Positions 43,271 through 51,998 of a DNA stretch of 64,000 bases are shown here, in pieces (the stretch's first letter is position 1; each line of letters opens with the position of its first letter). A model generated the notes under the pieces. That model ran no database searches and had not been told where the DNA came from. It saw nothing but the letters and a program-made list of their open reading frames with translations. The stretch is from contig NZ_JACEFG010000001.1 in the NCBI RefSeq assembly GCF_013694105.1, positions 1,116,001 to 1,180,000 on the forward strand, given 5' to 3'. The stretch is from Halobacillus locisalis (GTDB lineage Bacteria > Bacillota > Bacilli > Bacillales > Halobacillaceae). A program made the translations under genes and the position numbers.

Positions 43271-45076
43271 TCATTTCAACAAGGATTCTAGTTCATTCAA
43301 CTTTTCTTCAAATACGTCTAAAGCAGCGAGAATCGGTTGTTTGGATGTCATATCTACTCCTGCTCGCTTCAGTACTTCAATCGGATAGTCACTGCTTCCC
43401 GCCTTCAAGAAGCTCTTATAACGGTCCACCGCCTCGTCTCCTTCAGTAAGGATTTGGTCAGCTAAGGCCGTTGCCGCCGCATAACCCGTAGAATACTGAT
43501 ACACATAGTATCCCATATAGAAGTGTGGTATCCGCGCCCACTCTAGTCCAATTTTCTCATCAACGACAATATTCTCGCCAAAATATTTCTTGTTCAAGTC
43601 ATAGTAGATCTCCGTCAGTTTATCAGCCGTCAACGCTTCGCCTTCCTGAGCTTGGACGTGAATTTGATGTTCAAACTCAGCGAACATCGTTTGACGGAAG
43701 ACCGTACCACGGAAACCTTCTAAGAAATTATTGAGCAAGTATAGCTTTTCTTTTTCACTTTTCGTATTCTTCAACATATAATCGTTCAATAATGCCTCGT
43801 TACAAGTAGAAGCCACCTCTGCTACGAAAATGGAATAGTTTCCGTATCGGTAGGGTTGATTTTGATGGGTATAGTAACTATGCAAGGAATGTCCGAGTTC
43901 ATGTGCTAACGTAAATAAGTTATTCACATTGTCTTGCCAATTCATGAGAATGTACGGATTGGTACCATAATGTCCTGATGAATAAGCACCGCTACGTTTT
44001 CCTTTATTCTCTTCAACGTCAATCCAGCGGTTCTCAAAGCCTTCTTTTACAATGTTGACATATTCCTCTCCTAACGGTTGCAAACCTTTTAATACAAGGT
44101 CCTTTGCTTCCTCATAAGACACCTCAAGCTCTGCATCTTTTACAAGAGGAGTGTAAATATCGTACATGTGTACATCGTCAAGACCGAGCACTTCTTTTCT
44201 TAACTCCACATAACGATGTAGTAAGGGAAGGCGCTCGTTAACAGCTTCAATCAAGTTATCATAAACGGACTCAGGGATGTTATTATTGTCCAATTTAGCC
44301 TGTCTGGCACGATCATAATTACGTACTTGCGCATTGAAGTTATTCTTCTTAACATTTCCACTTAACGTCGAGGCGAACGTGTTTTTGAAAGCACCGAATG
44401 TATCATACATCGCATCGAAAGCCGATTTACGAACGTCTCGATTATCGGATTTTAAAAACCCTACATAACGGCCGTGTGTGAGGTCCACTTCTTCCCCTTT
44501 ATCATTTGTAATCGTCGGAAATGTCAAATCCGCATTGTTCAAAGCACCAAACGTTTGAGACGGGTTCGACCCTATTTCAGAGAAACCGGCAAGTAGTTTT
44601 TCCTCTTTCTCGCTCAAAACATGAGCTCGTTGCCTCGTAATTTCATCTAAAGTATGTTCATAGTGACGAAGCGGCTCGTATTCCTTTACATAATCGTCCA
44701 CTTTGCCTTCAGGTAAAGCTAAGATCTCTGGTACGATAAAGCTCATTGCAGAAGCGATTTTGGTATAAGCACTTTCTGCTTTTGCATTCATCTCTTGATA
44801 ATGAGCGTTTGTTGTATCTTGGTCTTTTCTCATGTGAGCGTAAGTAAATAAGCGCCCAATTTTATGGGAAATTTTATCCTGCAAGTCCAATAGATTGTAC
44901 AAGTTCTCCCCTGACTTATCCAAAGTCCCTTGATAGCCCTCAATTTCAGGAAGCATAGCTTTGACTTCTTCTAACTGTTTGTACCATTCTTCATCCGTTT
45001 TAAAAACGGCTTCTAGGTCCCACGTTTTTTCAACAGGTACCTCTTCCCTTTTCGGTAACTCTTTCGTAGATGCCAT
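43271..45076 (-). CDS. pepF: Oligoendopeptidase F
   Basis: The 601-residue zinc metallopeptidase of the M3 family cleaves oligopeptides in the cytoplasm. The HEXXH motif is in LAHELGHSLHS (near residue 390), and the third zinc ligand lies in FVAEVASTCNEALL. It has the N-terminal helical gating domain of PepF (KLDNNNIPESVYDNLIE). It corresponds to B. subtilis YjbG and fits with the opp peptide importer 6 kb away. The start follows GGAGGA. Confidence 0.95.
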   Translation of the reverse strand: MASTKELPKREEVPVEKTWDLEAVFKTDEEWYKQLEEVKAMLPEIEGYQGTLDKSGENLYNLLDLQDKISHKIGRLFTYAHMRKDQDTTNAHYQEMNAKAESAYTKIASAMSFIVPEILALPEGKVDDYVKEYEPLRHYEHTLDEITRQRAHVLSEKEEKLLAGFSEIGSNPSQTFGALNNADLTFPTITNDKGEEVDLTHGRYVGFLKSDNRDVRKSAFDAMYDTFGAFKNTFASTLSGNVKKNNFNAQVRNYDRARQAKLDNNNIPESVYDNLIEAVNERLPLLHRYVELRKEVLGLDDVHMYDIYTPLVKDAELEVSYEEAKDLVLKGLQPLGEEYVNIVKEGFENRWIDVEENKGKRSGAYSSGHYGTNPYILMNWQDNVNNLFTLAHELGHSLHSYYTHQNQPYRYGNYSIFVAEVASTCNEALLNDYMLKNTKSEKEKLYLLNNFLEGFRGTVFRQTMFAEFEHQIHVQAQEGEALTADKLTEIYYDLNKKYFGENIVVDEKIGLEWARIPHFYMGYYVYQYSTGYAAATALADQILTEGDEAVDRYKSFLKAGSSDYPIEVLKRAGVDMTSKQPILAALDVFEEKLNELESLLK

Positions 45077-45146
45077 ACAAATCCTCCTCCAATTAATTCG
45101 TCACCCTAAGAAAATTCTCGATTAAAATGAGAAACCCTTCCTCATT

Positions 45147-46280
45147 TTAAATTCTATGTAATTTTTTTAGAGCATGCATGATTTTCTGATCCTCTTCAAT
45201 TGCTTGATCGACATGACGATGAAAATAAACCTCTTTTGTTTTGATCCAAGTATTGTTTGATTGTTGACATACGTACCCTAAAGACTGAAGAAGCTTTAAA
45301 TACTCATAAGCCACATCTGGATAATACCCGTTAGTCGTAGGGCGACCCTTTAAGACAGGAAATCGGACCCTTCCTCCCATGGGTACATATAAGAAGTATT
45401 CCATCAATAGCCTGGTTTGCCAAATAAAAGGTTTCTCTTTCATCGTGATCTGCCCTTCCACTGGCAAATAACAAACAGAGGGAATAAGCGAAAAATGAAA
45501 ACCTTTCAAATAAACATATTGACGAAATTGACGTTCCTCCGTGCTCACATGCTTTTTGTACGTTGTACGATGGCTATACCATAGCTTTTCCCAAAAAGGC
45601 ACTGCTGAATACAAAGGCTTCTCAGGACTGCTTTGAAAAAGATCAGGAAAAGCCATTTGATGAAGGGAGAGACACTGTATAGATGCCATACACACCCTAG
45701 GACTTGTAGTTCGCAACCTAGAAGCGACGGAAATGGTGCATTCTTGGGGATTGAAAAAGTAAAGAAAATATTGATCATGGAAGTGGTAAAGAAAAGAGGA
45801 TAGAAATGGAGTCAGTTTCAGCGTTTTCTTAGAAGAGTATTTTAAATGATGGTGACCCAGTACCCATAGAGGAAATATACCTGAGGAGAGATAAGCAGAA
45901 GTACGTTTTCTTATTTCTTTTTCCGAAATGGTAGCACATTGATATTCAATTGCCACCTGTTTGTTATTGATGGTTAACCATACGTCAGGGCGCTGCCTGA
46001 TCTCAGGAAGGAACTTTTCCAACTCAGAGTGAAGGCCTTGATGTTTTGTCCATTTGTATAAAAGCCACTTGCCCGTTTCGTGTTCCAATGTTTCTCCCCT
46101 GTGGCAGTCACTATTTGGAAAATGAGCAAAATGAGCCGTCACTCTAGGTCCCGACCTGATTTGCAAAGGTTCTTCGCAACTAGGACAGTAATAAGCTTTC
46201 TGCCTACATGAATCGATTTCAGCCTTAGTTTTGGTATATAACGATTGTAACTCGCCTTGATCATTGATGGCATTGAACAC
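45147..46280 (-). CDS. coiA: Competence protein CoiA family
   Basis: The 377-residue protein starts with GTG after AGAGGTG. It has an N-terminal zinc-finger-like YYCPSCEEPLQIRSG with HFAHF, and a nuclease-like core (RPDVWLTINNKQVAIEYQCATIS), which is the CoiA nuclease-fold motif. CoiA is required for recombination of transforming DNA in Gram-positive competence. It lies between pepF and mecA, as B. subtilis yjbF does. A weak hairpin (AAAATGAG/CTCATTTT, 45124-45148) overlaps its end and could act as terminator. Confidence 0.9.
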   Translation of the reverse strand: MFNAINDQGELQSLYTKTKAEIDSCRQKAYYCPSCEEPLQIRSGPRVTAHFAHFPNSDCHRGETLEHETGKWLLYKWTKHQGLHSELEKFLPEIRQRPDVWLTINNKQVAIEYQCATISEKEIRKRTSAYLSSGIFPLWVLGHHHLKYSSKKTLKLTPFLSSFLYHFHDQYFLYFFNPQECTISVASRLRTTSPRVCMASIQCLSLHQMAFPDLFQSSPEKPLYSAVPFWEKLWYSHRTTYKKHVSTEERQFRQYVYLKGFHFSLIPSVCYLPVEGQITMKEKPFIWQTRLLMEYFLYVPMGGRVRFPVLKGRPTTNGYYPDVAYEYLKLLQSLGYVCQQSNNTWIKTKEVYFHRHVDQAIEEDQKIMHALKKLHRI

Positions 46281-46370
46281 AGCATCACCTCTTATATGTT
46301 CTATTCCACATACCAGCCGATTTTTCCTTCATGTATCTCTACTTTCACAACGGTTGCACCTTAATTTTCA

Positions 46371-46402
46371 AACAAAAAACAAGCACACGTCTGGTGTGCT
46401 TG
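46371..46402 (-). terminator. Terminator after mecA
   Basis: CAAGCACAC and GTGTGCTTG pair with a five-base loop and are followed on the minus strand by TTTTTTG. Confidence 0.85.
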
Positions 46403-46413
46403 ATTACTTTCCG

Positions 46414-47118
46414 TTATTCTGCTGGGAAATAACTTCTCACTTGAGATAGAGCTTGTTCGTTAAAGATTACTGAACCGTATTCTTCTAAGCGATGAATTGT
46501 CATCGAAGCTTCGTTACCGTATTCCATAAATTGACTGAATAAATTTTCTTGTTCGTCATCACTCATATTTTCATCAGTGAATTGAATATATAAATAGTAG
46601 CGATCTTCAAAATGGAATAAGCGCTGCTGAGACGAATCTTTATCTAATAGATAGTGACTTAACTGGATAACATCCTCAAACTCATTGAACTTCATCGTAA
46701 AGCTTAATGGTTCGGTTGGTTTGTCATCCTCGGCCTCGTCATCGTTATCTTGACTTTCATCATCTGAATGAACGGAACTGAATTTGTCTTCCAGTAATGA
46801 TTCCAGCTTTTCATCGACTGGTACATCAATCGCATCGCCATCATCATTAGGTAGTTCAAGCTTTTGACCATCTTGAGAAACTTGAGCTTTTGTCACAACG
46901 ACTTCCAGACCTTTATCCATTGCCTGTACTTGGATCCATAGAGGACCGTCGGCTTGGAAATTTTCTTGGTCATTCACTTCATCCATCATTTCCCAAAACA
47001 ACTGTTCACTTCGTTCGCGGTTATACCAAATTTCTTCTCTGTCAAAGCCACGACGTTCCACATCGCTGTAAGAAACGTAGAATTTAACTGTATTTTCATT
47101 AATGCGTTCGATTTCCAT
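46414..47118 (-). CDS. mecA: Adaptor protein MecA
   Basis: The 234-residue protein is the ClpC adaptor that targets ComK and others for degradation. The N-terminal substrate-binding domain (MEIERINENTVKFYVSYSDVE) and a C-terminal ClpC-binding domain (EFEDVIQLSHYLL...LYIQFTDENMSDDE) are linked by an acidic Asp/Glu-rich stretch (about 105-140). It is standard length for MecA and sits in its usual place next to yjbE and coiA. Confidence 0.94.
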   Translation of the reverse strand: MEIERINENTVKFYVSYSDVERRGFDREEIWYNRERSEQLFWEMMDEVNDQENFQADGPLWIQVQAMDKGLEVVVTKAQVSQDGQKLELPNDDGDAIDVPVDEKLESLLEDKFSSVHSDDESQDNDDEAEDDKPTEPLSFTMKFNEFEDVIQLSHYLLDKDSSQQRLFHFEDRYYLYIQFTDENMSDDEQENLFSQFMEYGNEASMTIHRLEEYGSVIFNEQALSQVRSYFPAE

Positions 47119-47286
47119 ATAGTTCTCTCCCTTCGTAACGTGTTTTAAGGGGGAAGGGATTACTCACCCTTTTTTGTGTGCTTAGTTAACCTTACCCGTT
47201 AGGTCAAAGCCTCAACCTTATTGATGTGTGACTAAAGGGTTGATGTACTTCTATTGTATGACAGTGTTGAGCAAATGGAAAACAAA

Positions 47287-47316
47287 TTGCTTCAAATCAG
47301 CATATAACTATATACA
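47287..47316 (+). promoter_or_regulatory. Possible promoter of the TerC-family gene
   Basis: TTGCTT (47287-47292) and TATACA (47311-47316) are separated by 18 bases. The rest of the 297-base gap between mecA and this gene is AT-rich, and no yybP-ykoY manganese riboswitch pattern was seen. Confidence 0.4.
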
Positions 47317-47415
47317 CTTTGAATACGGATGAATTACACCTGTATTTTCATGGGTTGGGTTCTTATTTTAGCTCAAAACAATTGGTTTGTCACTAGATAG
47401 CGGGAGGATTTTTCT

Positions 47416-48087
47416 ATGAATTGGGACTTGCTTGAACCGATTTTGATCATCATTGGTATCGACATTATTCTAGGTGGTGACAATGCAGTTGTTATTGCCC
47501 TGGCCAGCCGTAACTTACCCGAAAAACAACGGAACAAGGCGATCCTTTTAGGTACTGGATTAGCCATAGTTGCACGAATCGTTTTAACGACCGTTGCTCT
47601 TTATCTTCTCCAAATTCCGTTTCTTCAATTAGTGGGAGGACTATTTTTATTATACATCGCCACCAACTTATTGACAGATCAAGAAGAGGAGCAGGACATA
47701 AAAGCAGGGGATCATTTATTTGCTGCTGTCAAAACCATTGTCTTTGCAGATATCGTCATGGGTTTTGATAATGTGTTAGCCATTGCTGGGGCTTCTCATG
47801 ACAACATCCTATTAGTCATCATGGGACTTCTTGTTTCAGTGCCGATCATTGTGTGGGGTAGTAAGTTCATCCTCATGTTAATGGACAAGTTCCCGTTATT
47901 CATTTATTTTGGCGCTGGTTTATTAACCTATACAGCCGCTGAGATGATCTTAGAGGATCATTACATGTTGGAAATGCTCTATCCTTATCCGCTTGTACAA
48001 ATCTGGCTTCCTATAATCATGGTCATAACCGTTGTGTGCGGTGGGTATGTGTACAACAAAAGAAAGAACAGCTATTCCGAAATATAA
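47416..48087 (+). CDS. TerC-family integral membrane protein (YjbE type)
   Basis: The 223-residue protein has seven membrane helices and the TerC family motifs IDIILGGDNAVVIALASR (residues about 15-32) and IVMGFDNVLAIAGA near 112-125. The paired Asp-Asn residues are thought to bind metal. TerC proteins act in manganese homeostasis or metallation of exported enzymes. The ribosome site GGGAGGA precedes the ATG. The gene lies between mecA and spxA, as in B. subtilis, and ends in a bidirectional terminator. Confidence 0.93.
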   Translation: MNWDLLEPILIIIGIDIILGGDNAVVIALASRNLPEKQRNKAILLGTGLAIVARIVLTTVALYLLQIPFLQLVGGLFLLYIATNLLTDQEEEQDIKAGDHLFAAVKTIVFADIVMGFDNVLAIAGASHDNILLVIMGLLVSVPIIVWGSKFILMLMDKFPLFIYFGAGLLTYTAAEMILEDHYMLEMLYPYPLVQIWLPIIMVITVVCGGYVYNKRKNSYSEI

Positions 48088-48123
48088 AAAAAGCTGTGAT
48101 ACGAATGCGTATCACAGCTTTTA
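48088..48123. terminator. Bidirectional terminator between the TerC-family gene and spxA
   Basis: AAAAGCTGTGATACG and CGTATCACAGCTTTT form a long stem; both flanks are A/T-rich. Confidence 0.92.
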
Positions 48124-48129
48124 TACGTC

Positions 48130-48525
48130 TTAATTAACTAAGCGCTGAGCTTCTTTCAGTTGGAATGTACGTACACTTCTTGGAAGAAAGCGACGAATCT
48201 CGTCTTCGTTATAACCGACTTGTAGTCGCTTATCATCAATGATAATTGGGCGACGAAGCAAACCAGGATTTTCTTGAATTAAATCGAAAAGATCTTTCAT
48301 AGGAAGTTGATCAAAATCGACTTTTAATTTTTGGAATACTTTAGAGCGAGTCGAAATGATTTCCTCCGTGCCATCCTCTGTCATACGAAGAATTTCTTTA
48401 ATCTCATCAAGCGTCAACGGTTCGGAAAAAATATTTCTCTCAGTGTATGAAATATTATGTTCTTCCAACCACGCTTTCGCTTTACGGCATGATGTACAAC
48501 TTGGTGAGGTATAAAGTGTGACCAT
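48130..48525 (-). CDS. spxA: Transcriptional regulator Spx
   Basis: The 131-residue ArsC-like regulator binds RNA polymerase alpha and reprogrammes transcription during thiol stress. The redox switch CTSC is at Cys10 and Cys13, followed by [12 protein letters not shown]. The conserved Arg at the alpha interface lies in [10 protein letters not shown], and the [23 protein letters not shown] motif near 88-110 is typical. It is regulated at protein level by SpxH and ClpXP, and probably by PerR at its promoter (see the box below). Confidence 0.96.
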   Translation of the reverse strand: MVTLYTSPSCTSCRKAKAWLEEHNISYTERNIFSEPLTLDEIKEILRMTEDGTEEIISTRSKVFQKLKVDFDQLPMKDLFDLIQENPGLLRRPIIIDDKRLQVGYNEDEIRRFLPRSVRTFQLKEAQRLVN

Positions 48526-48561
48526 ACAGAAACTTCACTCCTCGATAATATTATGGTAAAG

Positions 48562-48589
48562 ATTTTATCACTTATTAGTTTATAATCAA
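48562..48589 (-). promoter_or_regulatory. spxA promoter
   Basis: TTGATT (48584-48589) and TAAAAT (48562-48567) are 16 bases apart on the minus strand. The PerR-type box covers the -35 element. Confidence 0.65.
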
Positions 48590-48594
48590 TATAA
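48580..48594. promoter_or_regulatory. PerR box at the spxA promoter
   Basis: TTATAATCAATATAA matches the PerR consensus TTATAATNATTATAA at all but one defined position. In B. subtilis one spx promoter is repressed by PerR, so the placement fits. Confidence 0.72.
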
Positions 48595-48789
48595 TCTGAC
48601 TATGTTTTAACTATAACATATATGTCAAGCATTAATGTTCTAAATCAAAAAACTTATATAAAGTGACAGTAATTGCAATTAGTTTATATTTACCCGTAGG
48701 AGTTCGTGGCTAAACATACGATATATGATTTTTTTATGAGGATTGGTGACCAGTACCGAGGAAGCCGTACTACCTTGGCGATGGTTTAC

Positions 48790-49383
48790 TTAGGAGTTTT
48801 TTGATTTATCCAGTTCATCTAAGATATCTTCTGTATCACGATTCTCATCGATTGTCAGAACTTCATCAACTGGTTGATAGGACTTGCCATAAAACTCTTC
48901 ATCTTTATACGTATGAATTTCTGTGTACATTTCTTTCATCTTCTCGTAAATTTCCTCTTCTGAATCATCTTCTGGAGACCAATACAAAATCTCCATGTTG
49001 TTTAATTCATTTGTGGCTAGAGATTTCCGTGAGTACCCAATCGATTGTGCATGAACGAACCCTTCCCGCTGATAAAAACGGAGGCGTTTTTCACTATCCG
49101 TATCATCATAGTCGACTGGTTCAACTTCAAGAATGATCGGTTTACCTTTTGCTTTCATTTTCTTTATTAATTTATGCCCCAACCCTTGACCTCGGGAAGC
49201 AGTGGAAACGTATACATAATCGATAAAAAGAAAAGAATCGAATTCTGCATACATCAAAACATGGTGCTCCCCTTCATCTTTATAATAAACGTTACTCTTT
49301 TCCTTTAATAAGGCTTCCATGTGTTCTTTTGATTTCATTTCCTCTACCGGAAAATATTGATTCAACTTCTCATACCAGTTCAT
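48790..49383 (-). CDS. yjbC: GNAT-family acetyltransferase, YjbC type
   Basis: The 197-residue protein has a GNAT core (YVYVSTASRGQGLGHKLIKKM, acetyl-CoA loop RGQGLG near 64-69). An acidic C-terminal extension follows (EDDSEEEIYEKMKEM and ENRDTEDILDELDKS). The order yjbC then spxA is as in B. subtilis, where the two are partly cotranscribed. A 264-base gap with a PerR-type box separates them. The substrate is unknown. Confidence 0.9.
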   Translation of the reverse strand: MNWYEKLNQYFPVEEMKSKEHMEALLKEKSNVYYKDEGEHHVLMYAEFDSFLFIDYVYVSTASRGQGLGHKLIKKMKAKGKPIILEVEPVDYDDTDSEKRLRFYQREGFVHAQSIGYSRKSLATNELNNMEILYWSPEDDSEEEIYEKMKEMYTEIHTYKDEEFYGKSYQPVDEVLTIDENRDTEDILDELDKSKNS

Positions 49384-49494
49384 TGATCTACTCCCTTTTT
49401 ATTAGTTACTACTATTATACCTAAATATGGACCTGATGTTAAATCGGCCTTAAATACACTCTGCTTATTTTCCCCTATTGCCCCAATATTAAAC

Positions 49495-49523
49495 AAAGGT
49501 TGCTGAATTTTTCAGCAACCTTT
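49495..49523 (-). terminator. Terminator after the secreted glycosidase-like gene
   Basis: AAAGGTTGCTGAA and TTCAGCAACCTTT pair with a three-base loop. Confidence 0.85.
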
Positions 49524-49562
49524 GTTGATGTAGAGGACTGTTCATAGAATGCTCTCTCAACT

Positions 49563-50783
49563 TTAGTTCGTTGGTGTGTAATCGACATTCGGTGAATAGC
49601 TATTGACCGCATTCCAAATCAAGTACTCATCGATGCCATTCTCGGCCAACGCGCGAATTTGAGCTTCAACTTCCGCTTTTCCATACTGTTTCGTCGGGCC
49701 TGAATACAACCATGGTGCTTCAAAGTCTTGAATCCAAGGCCTGGATGTTGGACTGTTTTCTAACTTGCTTAGAACCTCGTTCTCGACCTTAGCATATTCA
49801 CTAACCAAACGATACGGCTCTGCATCTGGTTTACTGATGCCGAAATATGGACCCCAGTGGCTGGGATAGATCATGCTGGAAATGACATCGACATGACTAG
49901 AGATTTTAGAGAAGTTCTGGCCGATATTCGGTGCCTCCGTGATTGTGGCTGAGTATCCGAAGATATCAACTGATACATCTACATCATAGGAAGATAATTC
50001 TTCCTTAGCAAAAGCGACAAAATCTGTAACAGCTTTCACTCGTTTCTGCACATCTTCCATTTCTAAATCCTCGTATTCTCCTTGGTTGTACGTGAGAATG
50101 TCATCTCGATTCCCGAATCCTTCCGGAAACCTTACATAATCGAACTGGATCTCTTCAAATCCAAACTCAGCTGCCATTTTAGCAATCTCCAAGTTATACT
50201 CCCATACTTCTTTCATAAATGGATTGACAAAAGCTTCTCCTCTTCCATTGACCCACACTTCTCCATTTTGTGTGTAAGATAAGTCCGGACGCTTTTCTGC
50301 CAGCATTGTATCCTTGAAAACCACCACACGTGCAATCGGATAGATGCCTTTCGACTCAAGCTCTTCTAACATCTTTCTCGGATCATCTATGTATGGTTCA
50401 GCAATCTCAGCAAAAGGAGAGTCCTCATCAGGTTTGAATGTTATATTCCCATGGTCTTCTTTAATATCGATAACCATAGCGTTCAAATCTGTTGTTTCAA
50501 CAAGGTTTGTGAGCTCAGCCATTTTCTGACCACCAGCTGACGGCCCCGTCACATAAATTCCTCTCACTGCATCAGGATACGTAAAATCAAGTCCAGAGTC
50601 ATACACGAAACGAGCAGCTGGTTCTGGTATATTCCGTTCCTTTAAGGCTAATTGTTTCGTAGACAGTTGGTGTCCTTTTTTTGTTCCCTCTTCATCTTCT
50701 GCGCTCACACTATGTAATGGAAATGCACAAGCAACGAGGAGAATTCCCGCGAAGAGTTTTAGCAAAAGTTGTTTTTTCCCCAT
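49563..50783 (-). CDS. Secreted putative glycoside hydrolase (DUF4015 type)
   Basis: The 406-residue exported protein has a signal peptide (LLLKLFAGILLVACAFPLHS, cleaved about after VSA). A DUF4015/GH-like TIM barrel follows, with AVRGIYVTGPSAGG, AMVIDIKEDHGNITF, IYPIARVVVFKDTMLAEKRPDL (cited in part) and GFEEIQFDYVRFPE. The last motif carries the likely acidic active-site residues. It probably acts on cell-wall or exopolysaccharide glycans at the cell surface; the substrate is unknown. I start at ATG 50783 after GGGAGAAGG. The lipobox-like LVAC is within the hydrophobic core and probably not used for lipidation. Confidence 0.88.
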   Translation of the reverse strand: MGKKQLLLKLFAGILLVACAFPLHSVSAEDEEGTKKGHQLSTKQLALKERNIPEPAARFVYDSGLDFTYPDAVRGIYVTGPSAGGQKMAELTNLVETTDLNAMVIDIKEDHGNITFKPDEDSPFAEIAEPYIDDPRKMLEELESKGIYPIARVVVFKDTMLAEKRPDLSYTQNGEVWVNGRGEAFVNPFMKEVWEYNLEIAKMAAEFGFEEIQFDYVRFPEGFGNRDDILTYNQGEYEDLEMEDVQKRVKAVTDFVAFAKEELSSYDVDVSVDIFGYSATITEAPNIGQNFSKISSHVDVISSMIYPSHWGPYFGISKPDAEPYRLVSEYAKVENEVLSKLENSPTSRPWIQDFEAPWLYSGPTKQYGKAEVEAQIRALAENGIDEYLIWNAVNSYSPNVDYTPTN

Positions 50784-51009
50784 ATTCATCCTTCTCCCAT
50801 TTTTAGATTTCTATTCCTTATTATATAAGAGGTTGCACAGTTAGAACAGTAGGGAAAGCAAGATTTTTGATAAGAATTGCATATTGTTACCAATGACCTA
50901 TATTTATCAATTTGATTTAGATGAAATTCCAAGTAATATCTTAGAGAAATTGGACATATAAATTACTATTCATACAAGTTCTCCAATTCATTATTTCCCA
51001 GACAATATA

Positions 51010-51042
51010 AATAGCCTTGCTACATTATGCAGCAAGGCTATT
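51010..51042 (-). terminator. Terminator of the opp operon
   Basis: AATAGCCTTGCT and AGCAAGGCTATT pair with a nine-base loop, then TATATT on the minus strand. Confidence 0.85.
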
Positions 51043-51056
51043 CCGTGAGTAGCATG

Positions 51057-51998
51057 TTATTGATTCACTACTCCATGTTCTTTTTTATAGTGTTCGAATT
51101 CTTTCGTCGTACACAGGACAAAGTGACCCGGACGTACTTCTCGGAATTCTGGCTCTTCACTTGTATCGTGGTTATTAGGATCATAAGTGAAACGCTCACG
51201 AGAACGTTCATAATCAGGATCCGGCAATGGAATAGCTGAAAGCAGAGATTGTGTGTATGGGTGAATCGGGTGGTTGTACAAATCATCAGCTGTTGCTAAT
51301 TCAACCATCTTACCGAAGTACATAACACCAATGCGATCACTAATGTATTTAACCATTGATAAATCGTGCGCGATAAACAAGTACGTCAGGCCTTTTTCTT
51401 CCTGAAGTTTCTTCAGCAAGTTGACGACTTGTGCTTGAATCGATACGTCAAGTGCTGAGATCGGCTCATCGGCAATGATGAAGCTCGGGTCTACAGCAAG
51501 TGCCCGTGCGATTCCGATACGTTGGCGTTGCCCTCCACTAAATTCGTGAGGATAACGGTTCGCGTGTTCTTTGTTCAAGCCAACTGTTTCTAACAAGTCA
51601 TGGACTCTGGCTTTACGCTCTTTATCGTTCGAAGCTAAACCATGAATATCCATACCTTCTGCAATGATATCTTCAACCTTCATACGAGGGTTCAAAGATG
51701 CATAGGGGTCTTGGAAGATCATTTGCATTTCACGGTTGAACCTCTTCAGCTCTGACCGATCTTTTTTGCCATGAACATCTTCTCCATCGAAGATCACTTC
51801 TCCATCCGTTGCGTCATAAAGACGGATGATAGTACGTCCGGTTGTAGATTTCCCACAACCCGACTCACCTACAAGACCGAACGTTTCCCCTTTGTAAATA
51901 TCAAAGTTCAATCCGTCTACGGCTTTTACAACACTGTGACGACCGGTTTTGAAATGTTGTTTTAGATTTTTAATTTCGACTAGTTTTTCTTGACTCAT
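51057..51998 (-). CDS. oppF: Oligopeptide ABC transporter ATP-binding protein OppF
   Basis: The 313-residue ATPase has Walker A GLVGESGCGKSTTGRT (about 41-56), Walker B FIIADEPISALD and the signature LSGGQ-type FSGGQRQRIGIARA near 145. The oligopeptide-binding C-terminal extension of the Opp/Dpp family (residues about 260-313) is present. It pairs with OppD to power import. Its start overlaps the oppD stop by four bases. Confidence 0.96.
   Translation of the reverse strand: MSQEKLVEIKNLKQHFKTGRHSVVKAVDGLNFDIYKGETFGLVGESGCGKSTTGRTIIRLYDATDGEVIFDGEDVHGKKDRSELKRFNREMQMIFQDPYASLNPRMKVEDIIAEGMDIHGLASNDKERKARVHDLLETVGLNKEHANRYPHEFSGGQRQRIGIARALAVDPSFIIADEPISALDVSIQAQVVNLLKKLQEEKGLTYLFIAHDLSMVKYISDRIGVMYFGKMVELATADDLYNHPIHPYTQSLLSAIPLPDPDYERSRERFTYDPNNHDTSEEPEFREVRPGHFVLCTTKEFEHYKKEHGVVNQ

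Noticed and set aside
47119-47415. Possible yybP-ykoY manganese riboswitch before the TerC-family gene
   Set aside because: The conserved core of that riboswitch is not visible in this interval.
50893-50961. Tiny frame encoding a 22-residue peptide between opp and the glycosidase-like gene
   Set aside because: It has no ribosome binding site and no support beyond an open frame; may be a remnant or chance.
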